Both the position numbers and the translations under genes were made by a program. A stretch of 64,000 nucleotides of DNA from CAWGMT01 sp963823675 (GTDB taxonomy: Bacteria > Planctomycetota > Planctomycetia > Isosphaerales > Isosphaeraceae), in NCBI GenBank assembly GCA_963823675.1, contig CAWGMT010000014.1, forward strand, positions 1 through 64,000, written 5' to 3'. The notes under the pieces were generated by a model. It was not told the DNA's origin. It searched no databases and was given only the letters and a program-made list of their open reading frames with translations. This document shows, one piece after another, positions 57,020-64,000 of this stretch (positions within the stretch are counted from its first letter, which is position 1; the number at the start of each line of letters is the position of its first letter).

Positions 57020-57373
57020 TCAACCAGTGCCGTTGGTCGACGGGGTATTCCTCTCGATTTCTTCTAGTCTCGCGAGTTCGTGCATTCGCTCGAAATGTTC
57101 TCTCAGCGAAATGGCGTCTTCACGGGCGGCGTCGAATCGACCGTCATACCCTGCATGGCGTTCGACAAGCGAGGCGGATCGAACAGCGTCCAGGTTCACT
57201 TTGCCTGACGCGATCAGGGCTCTTGCGGCGTTCACTTTTTCGCGTGGTCTGCTGTTCGGATCAACCATTACGGCTGTCAAGGTGTCGATGACTAGGGCAC
57301 GCTTCTCCGGGGTTAGTGGCCAGTCCTCCGCGATAGCCTTGGCATACAGCGGGTTGTCGTTGTTGATCGCCAT
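57020..57373 (-). CDS. Small uncharacterised protein of the integrated element
   Basis: 117 residues from ATG 57373 (MAINNDNPLYAKAIAEDWPL). It contains TPEKRALVIDTLTAVMVDPN and NAARALIASGKVNLDAVRSA, and a charged helical end (REHFERMHELARLEEIERNT). The ARALIxxxxxNLDA segment resembles small proteins common on planctomycete phage-like elements. The function is unknown. Confidence 0.6.
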   Translation of the reverse strand: MAINNDNPLYAKAIAEDWPLTPEKRALVIDTLTAVMVDPNSRPREKVNAARALIASGKVNLDAVRSASLVERHAGYDGRFDAAREDAISLREHFERMHELARLEEIERNTPSTNGTG

Positions 57374-57780
57374 GTCGCAACCCTCCCCCAGCCCCCATCA
57401 AGAGCCTTGACTTGTTATCGCACAGTCTGGATTGTGAGCGGAACCGGGAGCCAAGTTCAACACCCTTCGGTTCCCGGACCCTCCGGCACACCCATCGCCA
57501 GGCGGCTTAGAATCGTCTCCAACGCATCGCCAGACGTGAGGATACCCCAAACATCGGCGAGTCCCACAAACGCGACTACGGAGCCGGAAAGGGCCTTCCT
57601 TCACGTGGAGAATGGAAACCGGTTCCGTAGGCTACTGAGCGACTACGGAAACGCATACCAAAAATCCGCAATTCTCTGCAATTTCTTGCGTCAGATCGCT
57701 ACCCCTTGCAAATGTGATCGATTCGACGTAAGACGGCATGTGTAAGAGGGTTTTTGATCATGTCTCGTGGAGAGAAGGGT
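57374..57780. other. Non-coding stretch before the second tRNA-Arg copy
   Basis: No supported gene. Minus-strand frames here are short and have no similarity that I recognise. Confidence 0.4.
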
Positions 57781-57826
57781 GCCTCCGGAGCCAAAGGTTG
57801 TGGGTTCAACTCCCTCCGGGCATACT
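57781..57826 (+). other. attR-like 46-bp copy of the tRNA-Arg 3' end
   Basis: This is identical to 48167-48212, in the same orientation, and lacks the acceptor and D arm, so it is not a working tRNA. It marks the right end of the island, which is thus 48167-57826. Flanking bases differ on both sides (GTGCC versus GGCC before; ACTG versus ACTA after). Confidence 0.88.
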
Positions 57827-57933
57827 GACGTAAGTCATGCCGATTGCAAGAGTTGCAAACCTGTCCCACTCCGGGCAGAGCGGCGAAAGAAACCCAAGAA
57901 CGCCGGTAGTCTACCGGATTGGGAGTCTGAACC

Positions 57934-58520
57934 GTGTCTGTCCAAACCGTCCGCACACCATCCTACCGCCTTCACAAACCAACCGGCCAAGCGGTTGTTA
58001 CCCTCTGCGGTCGAGATCTCTATCTTGGGGGATTCGGGACCCAGGAGAGCCGGGCTGAATATGACCGGACCATCGCGGAATGGCTAGCCAATGGCCGTAC
58101 CCTGCCGCGACGTGCCGTCAACGGCTCCGATCTGACCATCAACGAGATGCTCTTCCGAGGTCAACCGACGAGTTCGGATTATTGTCCGGGCATTCAAGTA
58201 GGCCGTGTCGGAAGGAATGGTCCCGCCCTCTGTCCATCACGGCCTACAAGCTGTATCCGGCCTGCGACGGGGCCGTTGTGAAGTTCGGGAAGCCGAGCCG
58301 GTCAAGCCGGTTCCGGATGCGTTCGTTGACGCGATTCGTCCGCACGTGTCCCGGCAGGTCCGGGCGATGGTCGAGCTCCAACGCCTCACGGGAATGCGGC
58401 CTGGGGAGATTTGGTCGATGCGAACGATCGACCTTGATACGTCCGGCCGGGTTTGGATTTACACTCCCGAGAACGAGCAAACCCGGAGCCGGAAGAAGGC
58501 GGCCATTGCCGCTTCAAGTC
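57934..58520 (+). pseudogene. Tyrosine recombinase/integrase, internally deleted and truncated
   Basis: The N-terminal arm reads RTPSYRLHKPTGQAVVTLCG, RDLYLGGFGTQESRAEYDRT and IAEWLANGRTLP, typical of planctomycete element integrases. After DLTINEMLFR most of the core-binding domain is missing. In a second frame (58205 on) the catalytic half begins: VPPSVHHGLQAVSGLRRGRC, VKPVPDAFVDAIRPHVSRQV, LTGMRPGEIWSM with the first catalytic Arg. It stops near 58500, before the HxxR and nucleophile Tyr. It cannot be active. It begins 108 bp after the tRNA fragment, outside the island. Confidence 0.82.
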
Positions 58521-58535
58521 CCTGTCCGCTGTCGT

Positions 58536-59282
58536 TCATTTCTGGGATACAGCGATGAGCCGCTTCGCCTCGTTGTTGTACGGGCTGCCTGCTAGACCGC
58601 CGTACAGCGCGACGGAAGAGAAGCCTGTATTGCGCAGCAGTGACTCCAACTCCGCGCCGGAATAGAGCCGCATCGTCCACCGATATTCCTTCCGGGTGTT
58701 CGAGAGCAAAACCCAGTGGTTCTGCAGGAATCCCCATCCACCACGGACCTCCCTCTCCTCGAGGAGGAAGGCAGTTCCATCGGGGCTGCACTGCCAATCC
58801 CGTGCACGGAAGTCACGCGCGATTAGCTCCTTGCCCAATAGTTCCATCACAAGCCGGCCACCCGGTTTCAGGGACGCGAAGAGGTTCCGGAGAACCGCCG
58901 ACTCGTCTTCGTCGCTTTCGAAATAACCGAACGTGGAGTACAAGCTGATGGCGGCATCGAAGCACACCGGACGGTGAAAGGTCCGCATGTCGGCAAGGAC
59001 GAATTCGACAAGCAATTGTTCCTCGTCAGCCTGACGGATAGCCCGTTCCAGGAACGCGGCCGTGCGATCAACCCCGGTAACAGAGAACCCGCGTCGGGCG
59101 AACTCCATCGCGTGGCGCCCGGGCCCGCAGCCTAGGTCAAGAATTCTTGCACCAGGAGACACGCTCGACAGTGCGATGACTTGCTCAACCTCCCGCCGGG
59201 CCCCTTCGCCGCAGCGAACATCGGTAAAAAGGAAGGGGGCGATATCCTCCCAAAAGGTGTCGTCCTCATGCCATGGGACCAT
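58536..59282 (-). CDS. Class I SAM-dependent methyltransferase
   Basis: 248 residues from ATG 59282 (MVPWHEDDTFWEDIAPFLFT); in-frame ATGs exist up to 59363. The SAM site is clear: RILDLGCGPGRHAMEFARRG (motif I), VTGVDRTAAFLERA (motif II), VLADMRTFHRPVCFDAAISL (motif IV), and SLKPGGRLVMELLGK (motif VI). The C-terminal part is beta-rich (NTRKEYRWTMRLYSGAELES, NEAKRLIAVSQK). Small-molecule methylation is likely; the substrate is unknown. It converges on the broken integrase. Confidence 0.88.
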   Translation of the reverse strand: MVPWHEDDTFWEDIAPFLFTDVRCGEGARREVEQVIALSSVSPGARILDLGCGPGRHAMEFARRGFSVTGVDRTAAFLERAIRQADEEQLLVEFVLADMRTFHRPVCFDAAISLYSTFGYFESDEDESAVLRNLFASLKPGGRLVMELLGKELIARDFRARDWQCSPDGTAFLLEEREVRGGWGFLQNHWVLLSNTRKEYRWTMRLYSGAELESLLRNTGFSSVALYGGLAGSPYNNEAKRLIAVSQK

Positions 59283-59359
59283 CCCACACCTCATCACGCG
59301 GTGAGACCTTTTGCTGGTAGGTGGACGAGGCGGAGCACAACTCATCCACCACCGTGACA

Positions 59360-59647
59360 TCACGGAAAACTGGTTATTGTCTCGGCTCGCTCCAATAAGG
59401 CGGACCCGAATCCCTGACCTCGGTGTTCGTCAGTGACCCAAAGCACATCGATGAGCAGCCAATGCCATCGCGTTGAGGCCAAGAGGCCGCCCTGGATCGT
59501 ACCGAATTCATCGCGGAGGAACAACCTGAGCGGTTCAGGGGCTGAGCGGGGCATATAGCGATGGTTGAAGTCTCGAAGACCTTGAACGATCGCCGCACAA
59601 TCATCGTCGTCGGCGTCGGGCTCTTCGGTAAGTTGCAGCAGCGACAT
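59360..59647 (-). pseudogene. GNAT acetyltransferase, C-terminally truncated
   Basis: 95 residues from 59647. The N-terminal GNAT features are intact: RDFNHRYMPRSAPEPLRLFL, GTIQGGLLASTRWHWLLIDV and the CoA-binding RGQGFGSALLERAE. Then it ends in a few unrelated residues (TITSFP), about 45 residues short of the family. The final helix and strand needed for a complete fold are missing. It probably arose from a deletion near 59375. Confidence 0.75.
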
Positions 59648-59684
59648 AAAGCGAGAAGCCTCCGCTTTTCACGTGACGCATCGC

Positions 59685-59912
59685 TCACGGTTTGAAAAGC
59701 CCGTGTATAAGCTTGCTTATGCGTCGAATTCGAGACCATTTCGACTGAAGCAAGACACCCCAAGCCTGCGACGAATGGCGAGAAGGGAACAAATCGGCCC
59801 GGATATCATCAACGCGATTCAGGCCCGGTTCTTCGCGTCGCAGTCGCTCCCGCGCTTGGTCGAGGGTGTCGGCGTCGCCGATCATATCGTCTTTACCGCT
59901 GACTCGGAACAT
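59685..59912 (-). CDS. Possible small hypothetical protein
   Basis: 75 residues from 59912 (MFRVSGKDDMIGDADTLDQA). RERLRREEPGLNRVDDIRAD and LFPSRHSSQAWGVLL resemble short planctomycete proteins with an ADPFPS.HTS-type core. The likeness is weak and it could be a chance ORF. Confidence 0.35.
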   Translation of the reverse strand: MFRVSGKDDMIGDADTLDQARERLRREEPGLNRVDDIRADLFPSRHSSQAWGVLLQSKWSRIRRISKLIHGLFKP

Positions 59913-60441
59913 GGAGGAACGCTCGAGCAGCAGTGGAGAGGCTCAACTGGGAACGACAGCGCTTGAACCCTTCGCACGACCAAGACCCCGCAAAGGATGA
60001 AGACGAGGCACAACGTGGCCATGAGAAGGCACCAGCTCAAGCGGATACGGGGCGATCGCTCGCCAAGTACAGCAGCCGAAATCAAGCCTCGTCCTCCAGA
60101 CCACGCCCCCTGGCCACCAAGCGCAGCGGACCGGCCCACCGAGCTTCACCTCTGATGATACCCGAACCGGACCCCTGGAAAAGGATGCCGAGGCCGGACC
60201 CGATTTCAAAGCCCGCCCCGGCTGGCGGAGTGATGGGACTTGCACGCGCGAAAGGTTAGCCCTGTGGAAAGCGCCCACAAGGCCACCCAGCCCGGCACTT
60301 CCGCCTCATCGCGCGGCCGGATTGGTTCCGTCGCCCAGGATGGAGCGATGGGTTGCAAGAGGAAGCATGAAGGCCGGCGGGATGTTGATCCGCGGATTCC
60401 GCACGATCAATGGATCTTCACAATCGACGCCGATTCCCCGC
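59913..60441. other. Intergenic region, no supported gene
   Basis: A minus-strand frame at 59882-60139 has one hydrophobic stretch (LSWCLLMATLCLVFILCGVL) but no start signal or similarity. Nothing else is recognisable. Confidence 0.35.
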
Positions 60442-63400
60442 TCAGTCCGGATCACCCACCAGCACGAACGCCGCCCAGTAATAAGGATGGTCATAGGGCC
60501 GATTGCCACTTGGCTTGGGAGAAGTCGCTGCACCGGGCGCCGTGCCACCATCGACCTTCGCGAGCGGCCGCACGTCACCACGCTCCAGTGCGGTCAGCTC
60601 GGCACCGACTTGGTCCACCGTCAAACTGCGCAGCCATTGCTTCGCCTCCTGCAACGCCAGGGCCTTGGGCATCGGCTTTGACAGCCCCCGCCGCTTGCCC
60701 AGCAGGTTCTGGTAAAACCGCGTCATCAACAGCGCCGTCGCCTTGTCGTCGACGCGCCACTGGCTCAGGACCAGGCTTCGTGCCCCCTTGACGAACAGCG
60801 CCTGGGCAAACCCCAGATAGCCCTCGCCGCCGGCATAGCGCCCGAGCCCGCTCTCGCAAGCCGAGAGCACGACAAGGTCGGCATCGAGGTCCCAAGTCCG
60901 CACGATCTGCTCGGCCGTGACCTGACCATCGGGGGCCGATTCCAGTGCCGCCGGGTCCGCCGAGAGCGTGGCCGGTCGCTCGGGCTCGGTCGCAAGGAAG
61001 ATGGCCGAGCTGAGCGCCACGCTGGGATTGGCCTTCCCGTGCGTCGCGAGATGGAGGAAGCGGTAACTCTTGAGCGCGCCCGAGCGAGCGAGCTCTTGCA
61101 ATTTCGACTCGGCCGCGTCCGAGCCCAGCAGGGTCGTCACCTGATCGTTGGGAAACAGGGCGGCAATGGCCTGGACCTCGCGGCGGGTGCCGGGCAGTGG
61201 GGCGAGATCCTCGCCGCGGATGCCCGGTTTGAGGACCTCAGCCGCCGCGCGCTGCGCCAGCACCGCCTGGGCCGCGGGTCGGTTGGGATTGGACTGGATG
61301 CCCAGCCGCCCCGCGGCAATCTCCAGCGAGCGGATCTCACCATCGCGCCAGAGCTTGATCGGCACGCGGATCGGCTTATCCTCCGCAGGGATGATGGCCA
61401 GGTCGCTTGGCGTTTTGAGGACCTTGCCGTTGTATTCCAGGAGAACGTCGCCGGCCTTGATGCCGAAGAGGTCGGCGGCGCTCTGGGGCGCGACGGCGAC
61501 GATGGCGATGCCGTGGTCGGGCGGGCTAGGCGGCGGTTCACCCGGCGCCGGCTTGGGAAAAGCCGGGTCGCCCAGGGCCAGCAGCCGGGGCGATCCAGAC
61601 GGCCGCGATCGCGGCGCGGTCAGGCGAACGAACATCGAGCCCGACGGGGCATAGCTGACGATCGGGCGTGGTACGCCCGCCGGCAGGGTTGCGACCAGCG
61701 CCTCGATCGGCACGCCCGCCAGCGCCTGCGACGGGAGGATGATCAGGTGCGTCACGCCCTTCAGGTGGGGAAATAGCGGCGCGAGCCGCTGGCGGGCCAG
61801 GGCCTCCGCCGTCGCGCCCGAGGTGGGCTGATGTTCGGCGGGCGGGCGTCCCGCCGCACCCTTGGCCCGGCTGGAGCCATCCGCCGGCGTGCTCCATCCA
61901 GGCTGATGGCCGGCGACCGCCGCGCGCACCGCTTGGGGCCGCTCGTCGTCTTCCTTGGTCCAGGCCCCGTCCTGGCCCGAGCCGGGAATCTTGACCCAGG
62001 CCGGATCGCCCTCGTGACGGACGATGCAGGCCCAGTGGTGCCTCCCCACGTCGAGCCAGCCCACCAGGGCCGCATCGCCGGGAAGGGCCTTCTCGGTCTC
62101 CTCCAGGCTTGAGGGTTTCCCGGCGGCGGCTTGATACTCGCGTTCCAGCGCGTTCTGGAATTCGACCCACTGGCCTCGGAGGGTGTTCTGTTGACCGCGC
62201 AGCGCGTCGAGCTGCTGGTCCTCGTCCTGGGTGCGACGGCCCTTGGAGGCCAGGCGGGCGATGCGTTCGTCGAGCCGCTGGAGTTGGCTGGCGAGGCCGG
62301 CCTCGCGGCGGCGCTGGTCGTCAGTGAGCGGCCGGAGCTGTCGCGCGGAGAGATCGTCGAGCAAGCCGCGGGCCAGGTCGGCCTCCCAGCGGGCCCAGGC
62401 GGCGCGGAACTGGCCCTGACGAGCGAGCGCGACGGCCAGTGCGGGCAACGGCGAGCCCAGCGGGGCCATGGAGCGTTCCAATCCCGAGGCGCTCTGCGCG
62501 CCGCGAGTGCGATCGTAAATCGCGGCGGCGGCCGTCCAGTTCGCCAATGCCTCGGTGAGCCTGCCCTGCGCATCAAGGTTGTTCGCTAGGCGGTTGTAGC
62601 TCCCGCCGGTATCAGGGTGGTTCTCCCCCAGCGCCTTGAGCCGGACGGCCAGCGCCTGGCGACTGAGGGGCTCGGCCTCGGCGTACTTCCCCTGCGCGTC
62701 CAGGCTGGACGCGACGAGGTTGTAGCTGCGGGCGGTATCGGGGTGGTTCTCCCCGAGCGCCTTCAGCCGGATGGCCAACGCCTGGCGGTAGAGGGCCTCG
62801 GCCTCGATATACTTCTCCTGAGCATGCAGGTTGGACGCGACGTTGTTGTAGCTCTGGGCGGTACTGGGGTGGCTCTCCCCCAACGCCTTGAGCCTGATGG
62901 CCAGGGCCGTGCGGTAGAGTGGCTCGGCCTCGGCGTACTTCCCCTGCGCGTTCAGGCTGGAGCCGAGGCTGGCGTAGATGCTGGCGGTATCGGGGTGGTT
63001 TTCCCCCAGCGCCTTGAGCAAAATGGCCAGCGCTTTGCGGTAGAGAGGCTCGGCCTCGGCGTACTTCCCCTGCGCGTCCAGGTTGTACCCGAGGTTGTTG
63101 TAGCTCAGGGCGGTATGGTGGTGGTTCTCCCCCTGCGCCTTGAGCCGGATGGCCAGGGCTTCGCGGTAGAGGGGCTCGGACTCAGCGTACTTGCCCTGCG
63201 CATCCAGGATGGCTGCGAGGTTGTTGTAGCAGTTGGCGGTATCCGCTTGGTTCTCCCCCAGCACCTCGAGCCGGATTGCCAGGGCTTTGCGCGAGACCGG
63301 TTCGGCCGCGGCGTACTTCCCCTGAGCACTCAGGACGGCCGCGAGGCTGTTGTAGATGCCGGCGGCATTGGTGTGGTTCTCGCCCCGCGTCTTGATCCAG

Positions 63401-64000
63401 ATGGCCAGGGCCTTGCGGTAGAGAAGCTCGGCCTCGGCAAACTTCCCCTGCATATGCAGGTTGTACGCGACGCTGTTGTAACTCAGGGCGGCGTCGGGGT
63501 CGTCCTCACCGAGCGCCTTGAGCATGATGGCCAGGGCCTTGCGGTTGAGAGTCTCGGCCTCGACGTACTTCCCCTGCGCACCCCGGCTGAACGCGACGTT
63601 GGCGTAGATCCTGGCGGTCTCAGGGTGTTCCTCCCCCAGCGCCTTGAGCCGGATGGCCAGGGCCTTGCGCCAGAGGGCCTCGGCCTCAGCATACTTTCCC
63701 TGCGCGTTGAGGCTGTTCGCGACGTTGTTGTAGTCGTCCGCGGTGTCAGGGTGGTCGTCGGTGAACAGGCGGCGGCGAATCTCGAGCGCCTTCTCGAACA
63801 GCGGCTGGGCCTGGGCGTACTTGCCCTGGGCCACGAGGGGTTCCGATCGCGCCTTCATCGTATCGGCCGATTGGCAGGCGACTCGATCCTCGTCGGACAT
63901 CGAAGCCAGCCGGCGCAACGTCTTGATCCGCCACTCCGCATTCACAGTCTCGAAGTGCTTCGGCCCCTGGGCCCGCGTCCGCAAGGCGAGCAGTTCCTCG
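60442..64000 (-). CDS. TPR-CHAT protease-like protein with embedded PDZ domain, 5' end beyond window
   Basis: The frame is open past the right edge (reading EELLALRTRAQGPKHFETVN). About 11 kinesin-light-chain-type TPRs (residues about 60-510, counted from the ATG at 63984) have the form ALGENHPDTAxSYNNLA, AQGKYAEAEPLYRKALAIRL. A coiled region follows (LDERIARLASKGRRTQDEDQ), then a caspase-like CHAT domain with the His in FLHLATHGKANPSVALSSAI and the Cys in LVVLSACESGLGRYAGGEGY, ending WAAFVLVGDPD. Inside the CHAT domain, at about residues 813-891, sits a PDZ-like insert (GIAIVAVAPQSAADLFGIKA, GDVLLEYNGKVLKTPSDLA). CHAT domains act as cysteine proteases in signalling or defence. Here the role is unknown. 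Confidence 0.88.
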   Translation of the reverse strand, partial: EELLALRTRAQGPKHFETVNAEWRIKTLRRLASMSDEDRVACQSADTMKARSEPLVAQGKYAQAQPLFEKALEIRRRLFTDDHPDTADDYNNVANSLNAQGKYAEAEALWRKALAIRLKALGEEHPETARIYANVAFSRGAQGKYVEAETLNRKALAIMLKALGEDDPDAALSYNSVAYNLHMQGKFAEAELLYRKALAIWIKTRGENHTNAAGIYNSLAAVLSAQGKYAAAEPVSRKALAIRLEVLGENQADTANCYNNLAAILDAQGKYAESEPLYREALAIRLKAQGENHHHTALSYNNLGYNLDAQGKYAEAEPLYRKALAILLKALGENHPDTASIYASLGSSLNAQGKYAEAEPLYRTALAIRLKALGESHPSTAQSYNNVASNLHAQEKYIEAEALYRQALAIRLKALGENHPDTARSYNLVASSLDAQGKYAEAEPLSRQALAVRLKALGENHPDTGGSYNRLANNLDAQGRLTEALANWTAAAAIYDRTRGAQSASGLERSMAPLGSPLPALAVALARQGQFRAAWARWEADLARGLLDDLSARQLRPLTDDQRRREAGLASQLQRLDERIARLASKGRRTQDEDQQLDALRGQQNTLRGQWVEFQNALEREYQAAAGKPSSLEETEKALPGDAALVGWLDVGRHHWACIVRHEGDPAWVKIPGSGQDGAWTKEDDERPQAVRAAVAGHQPGWSTPADGSSRAKGAAGRPPAEHQPTSGATAEALARQRLAPLFPHLKGVTHLIILPSQALAGVPIEALVATLPAGVPRPIVSYAPSGSMFVRLTAPRSRPSGSPRLLALGDPAFPKPAPGEPPPSPPDHGIAIVAVAPQSAADLFGIKAGDVLLEYNGKVLKTPSDLAIIPAEDKPIRVPIKLWRDGEIRSLEIAAGRLGIQSNPNRPAAQAVLAQRAAAEVLKPGIRGEDLAPLPGTRREVQAIAALFPNDQVTTLLGSDAAESKLQELARSGALKSYRFLHLATHGKANPSVALSSAIFLATEPERPATLSADPAALESAPDGQVTAEQIVRTWDLDADLVVLSACESGLGRYAGGEGYLGFAQALFVKGARSLVLSQWRVDDKATALLMTRFYQNLLGKRRGLSKPMPKALALQEAKQWLRSLTVDQVGAELTALERGDVRPLAKVDGGTAPGAATSPKPSGNRPYDHPYYWAAFVLVGDPD
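62590..63830 (-). repeat. About eleven 126-bp tandem TPR-coding repeats
   Basis: The 42-residue TPR unit recurs at 126-bp spacing, with Leu-rich positions and AQGKYAEAEPLYRKALAIRL conserved. Copies differ by scattered substitutions, unlike the near-identical arrays of the giant gene. Confidence 0.85.

Noticed and set aside
57398..57604. Minus-strand ORF of 68 aa near the island end
   Set aside because: No similarity, unusual composition and no sensible start; probably chance.
62590..63830. TPR repeats as a possible second giant array
   Set aside because: Each 126-bp unit is a diverged TPR; normal for TPR-CHAT proteins.

Overview
The window looks like the chromosome of a Planctomycetota bacterium, most likely in or near Isosphaerales/Gemmatales. 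The lineage is inferred from gene content, since no 16S gene is present. The supporting signs are high GC, a giant secreted protein whose N-terminus carries an LEPR-XLL-like motif, an ECF sigma factor close to a long Ser/Thr kinase with C-terminal TPR-like sequence, a TPR/CHAT protein, a HEAT-repeat protein with one membrane segment, a Uma2 nuclease, and mobile-element genes of planctomycete type. Many otherwise well conserved genes (ligA, ECF sigma factor, kinase, Uma2, HEAT, M67 protease, the giant gene) each carry one or a few single-base frame breaks. I read most of these as uncorrected assembly indels rather than decay.

Left half (1-31273, minus strand): one enormous reading frame of at least 10,400 codons, broken by apparent indels and running off the left edge. 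From the N-terminus it has an LEPR-XLL-like motif, then five blocks each made of a Trp-rich cap followed by a tandem beta-solenoid array. The arrays have periods of about 645, 492, 624, 435 and 1149 bp, and Ig-like domains separate the blocks. After these come CARDB-like domains, a polymorphic beta-helix, a PKD domain, FG-GAP repeats, more PKD-like domains and an RTX-like array of about 54-bp units.

Middle (31274-48136): a divergent ECF sigma factor and Ser/Thr kinase; Uma2 endonuclease; HEAT protein and NAD-dependent DNA ligase (ligA then HEAT, 2 nt apart); a kinase remnant; a small membrane protein; an operon of cysteine synthase, JAMM (M67) protease and nucleoside diphosphate kinase; a cyclase-family hydrolase; then on the plus strand HemQ, an alkyltransferase-like protein and Maf.

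Island (48167-57826): a tRNA-Arg(CCG) gene is intact at 48137-48210, and its 3' part is repeated exactly (46 bp) at 57781-57826. This marks an integrated element of about 9.6 kb with lower-GC stretches. It carries a small-protein/HNH pair, an uncharacterised helical protein, a second HNH-like protein, a VapBC-like PIN toxin-antitoxin module, a DNA polymerase I fragment, an endonuclease/exonuclease/phosphatase (EEP) gene with an uncharacterised partner, iteron-like repeats before a tandem winged-helix protein, and a two-ended membrane protein. A broken tyrosine integrase lies just outside the second tRNA copy, suggesting a second, older element inserted at the same site.

Right end (58536-64000): a methyltransferase, a truncated GNAT gene, a small unknown ORF and a large TPR-CHAT protein with an embedded PDZ-like domain, which runs off the right edge.
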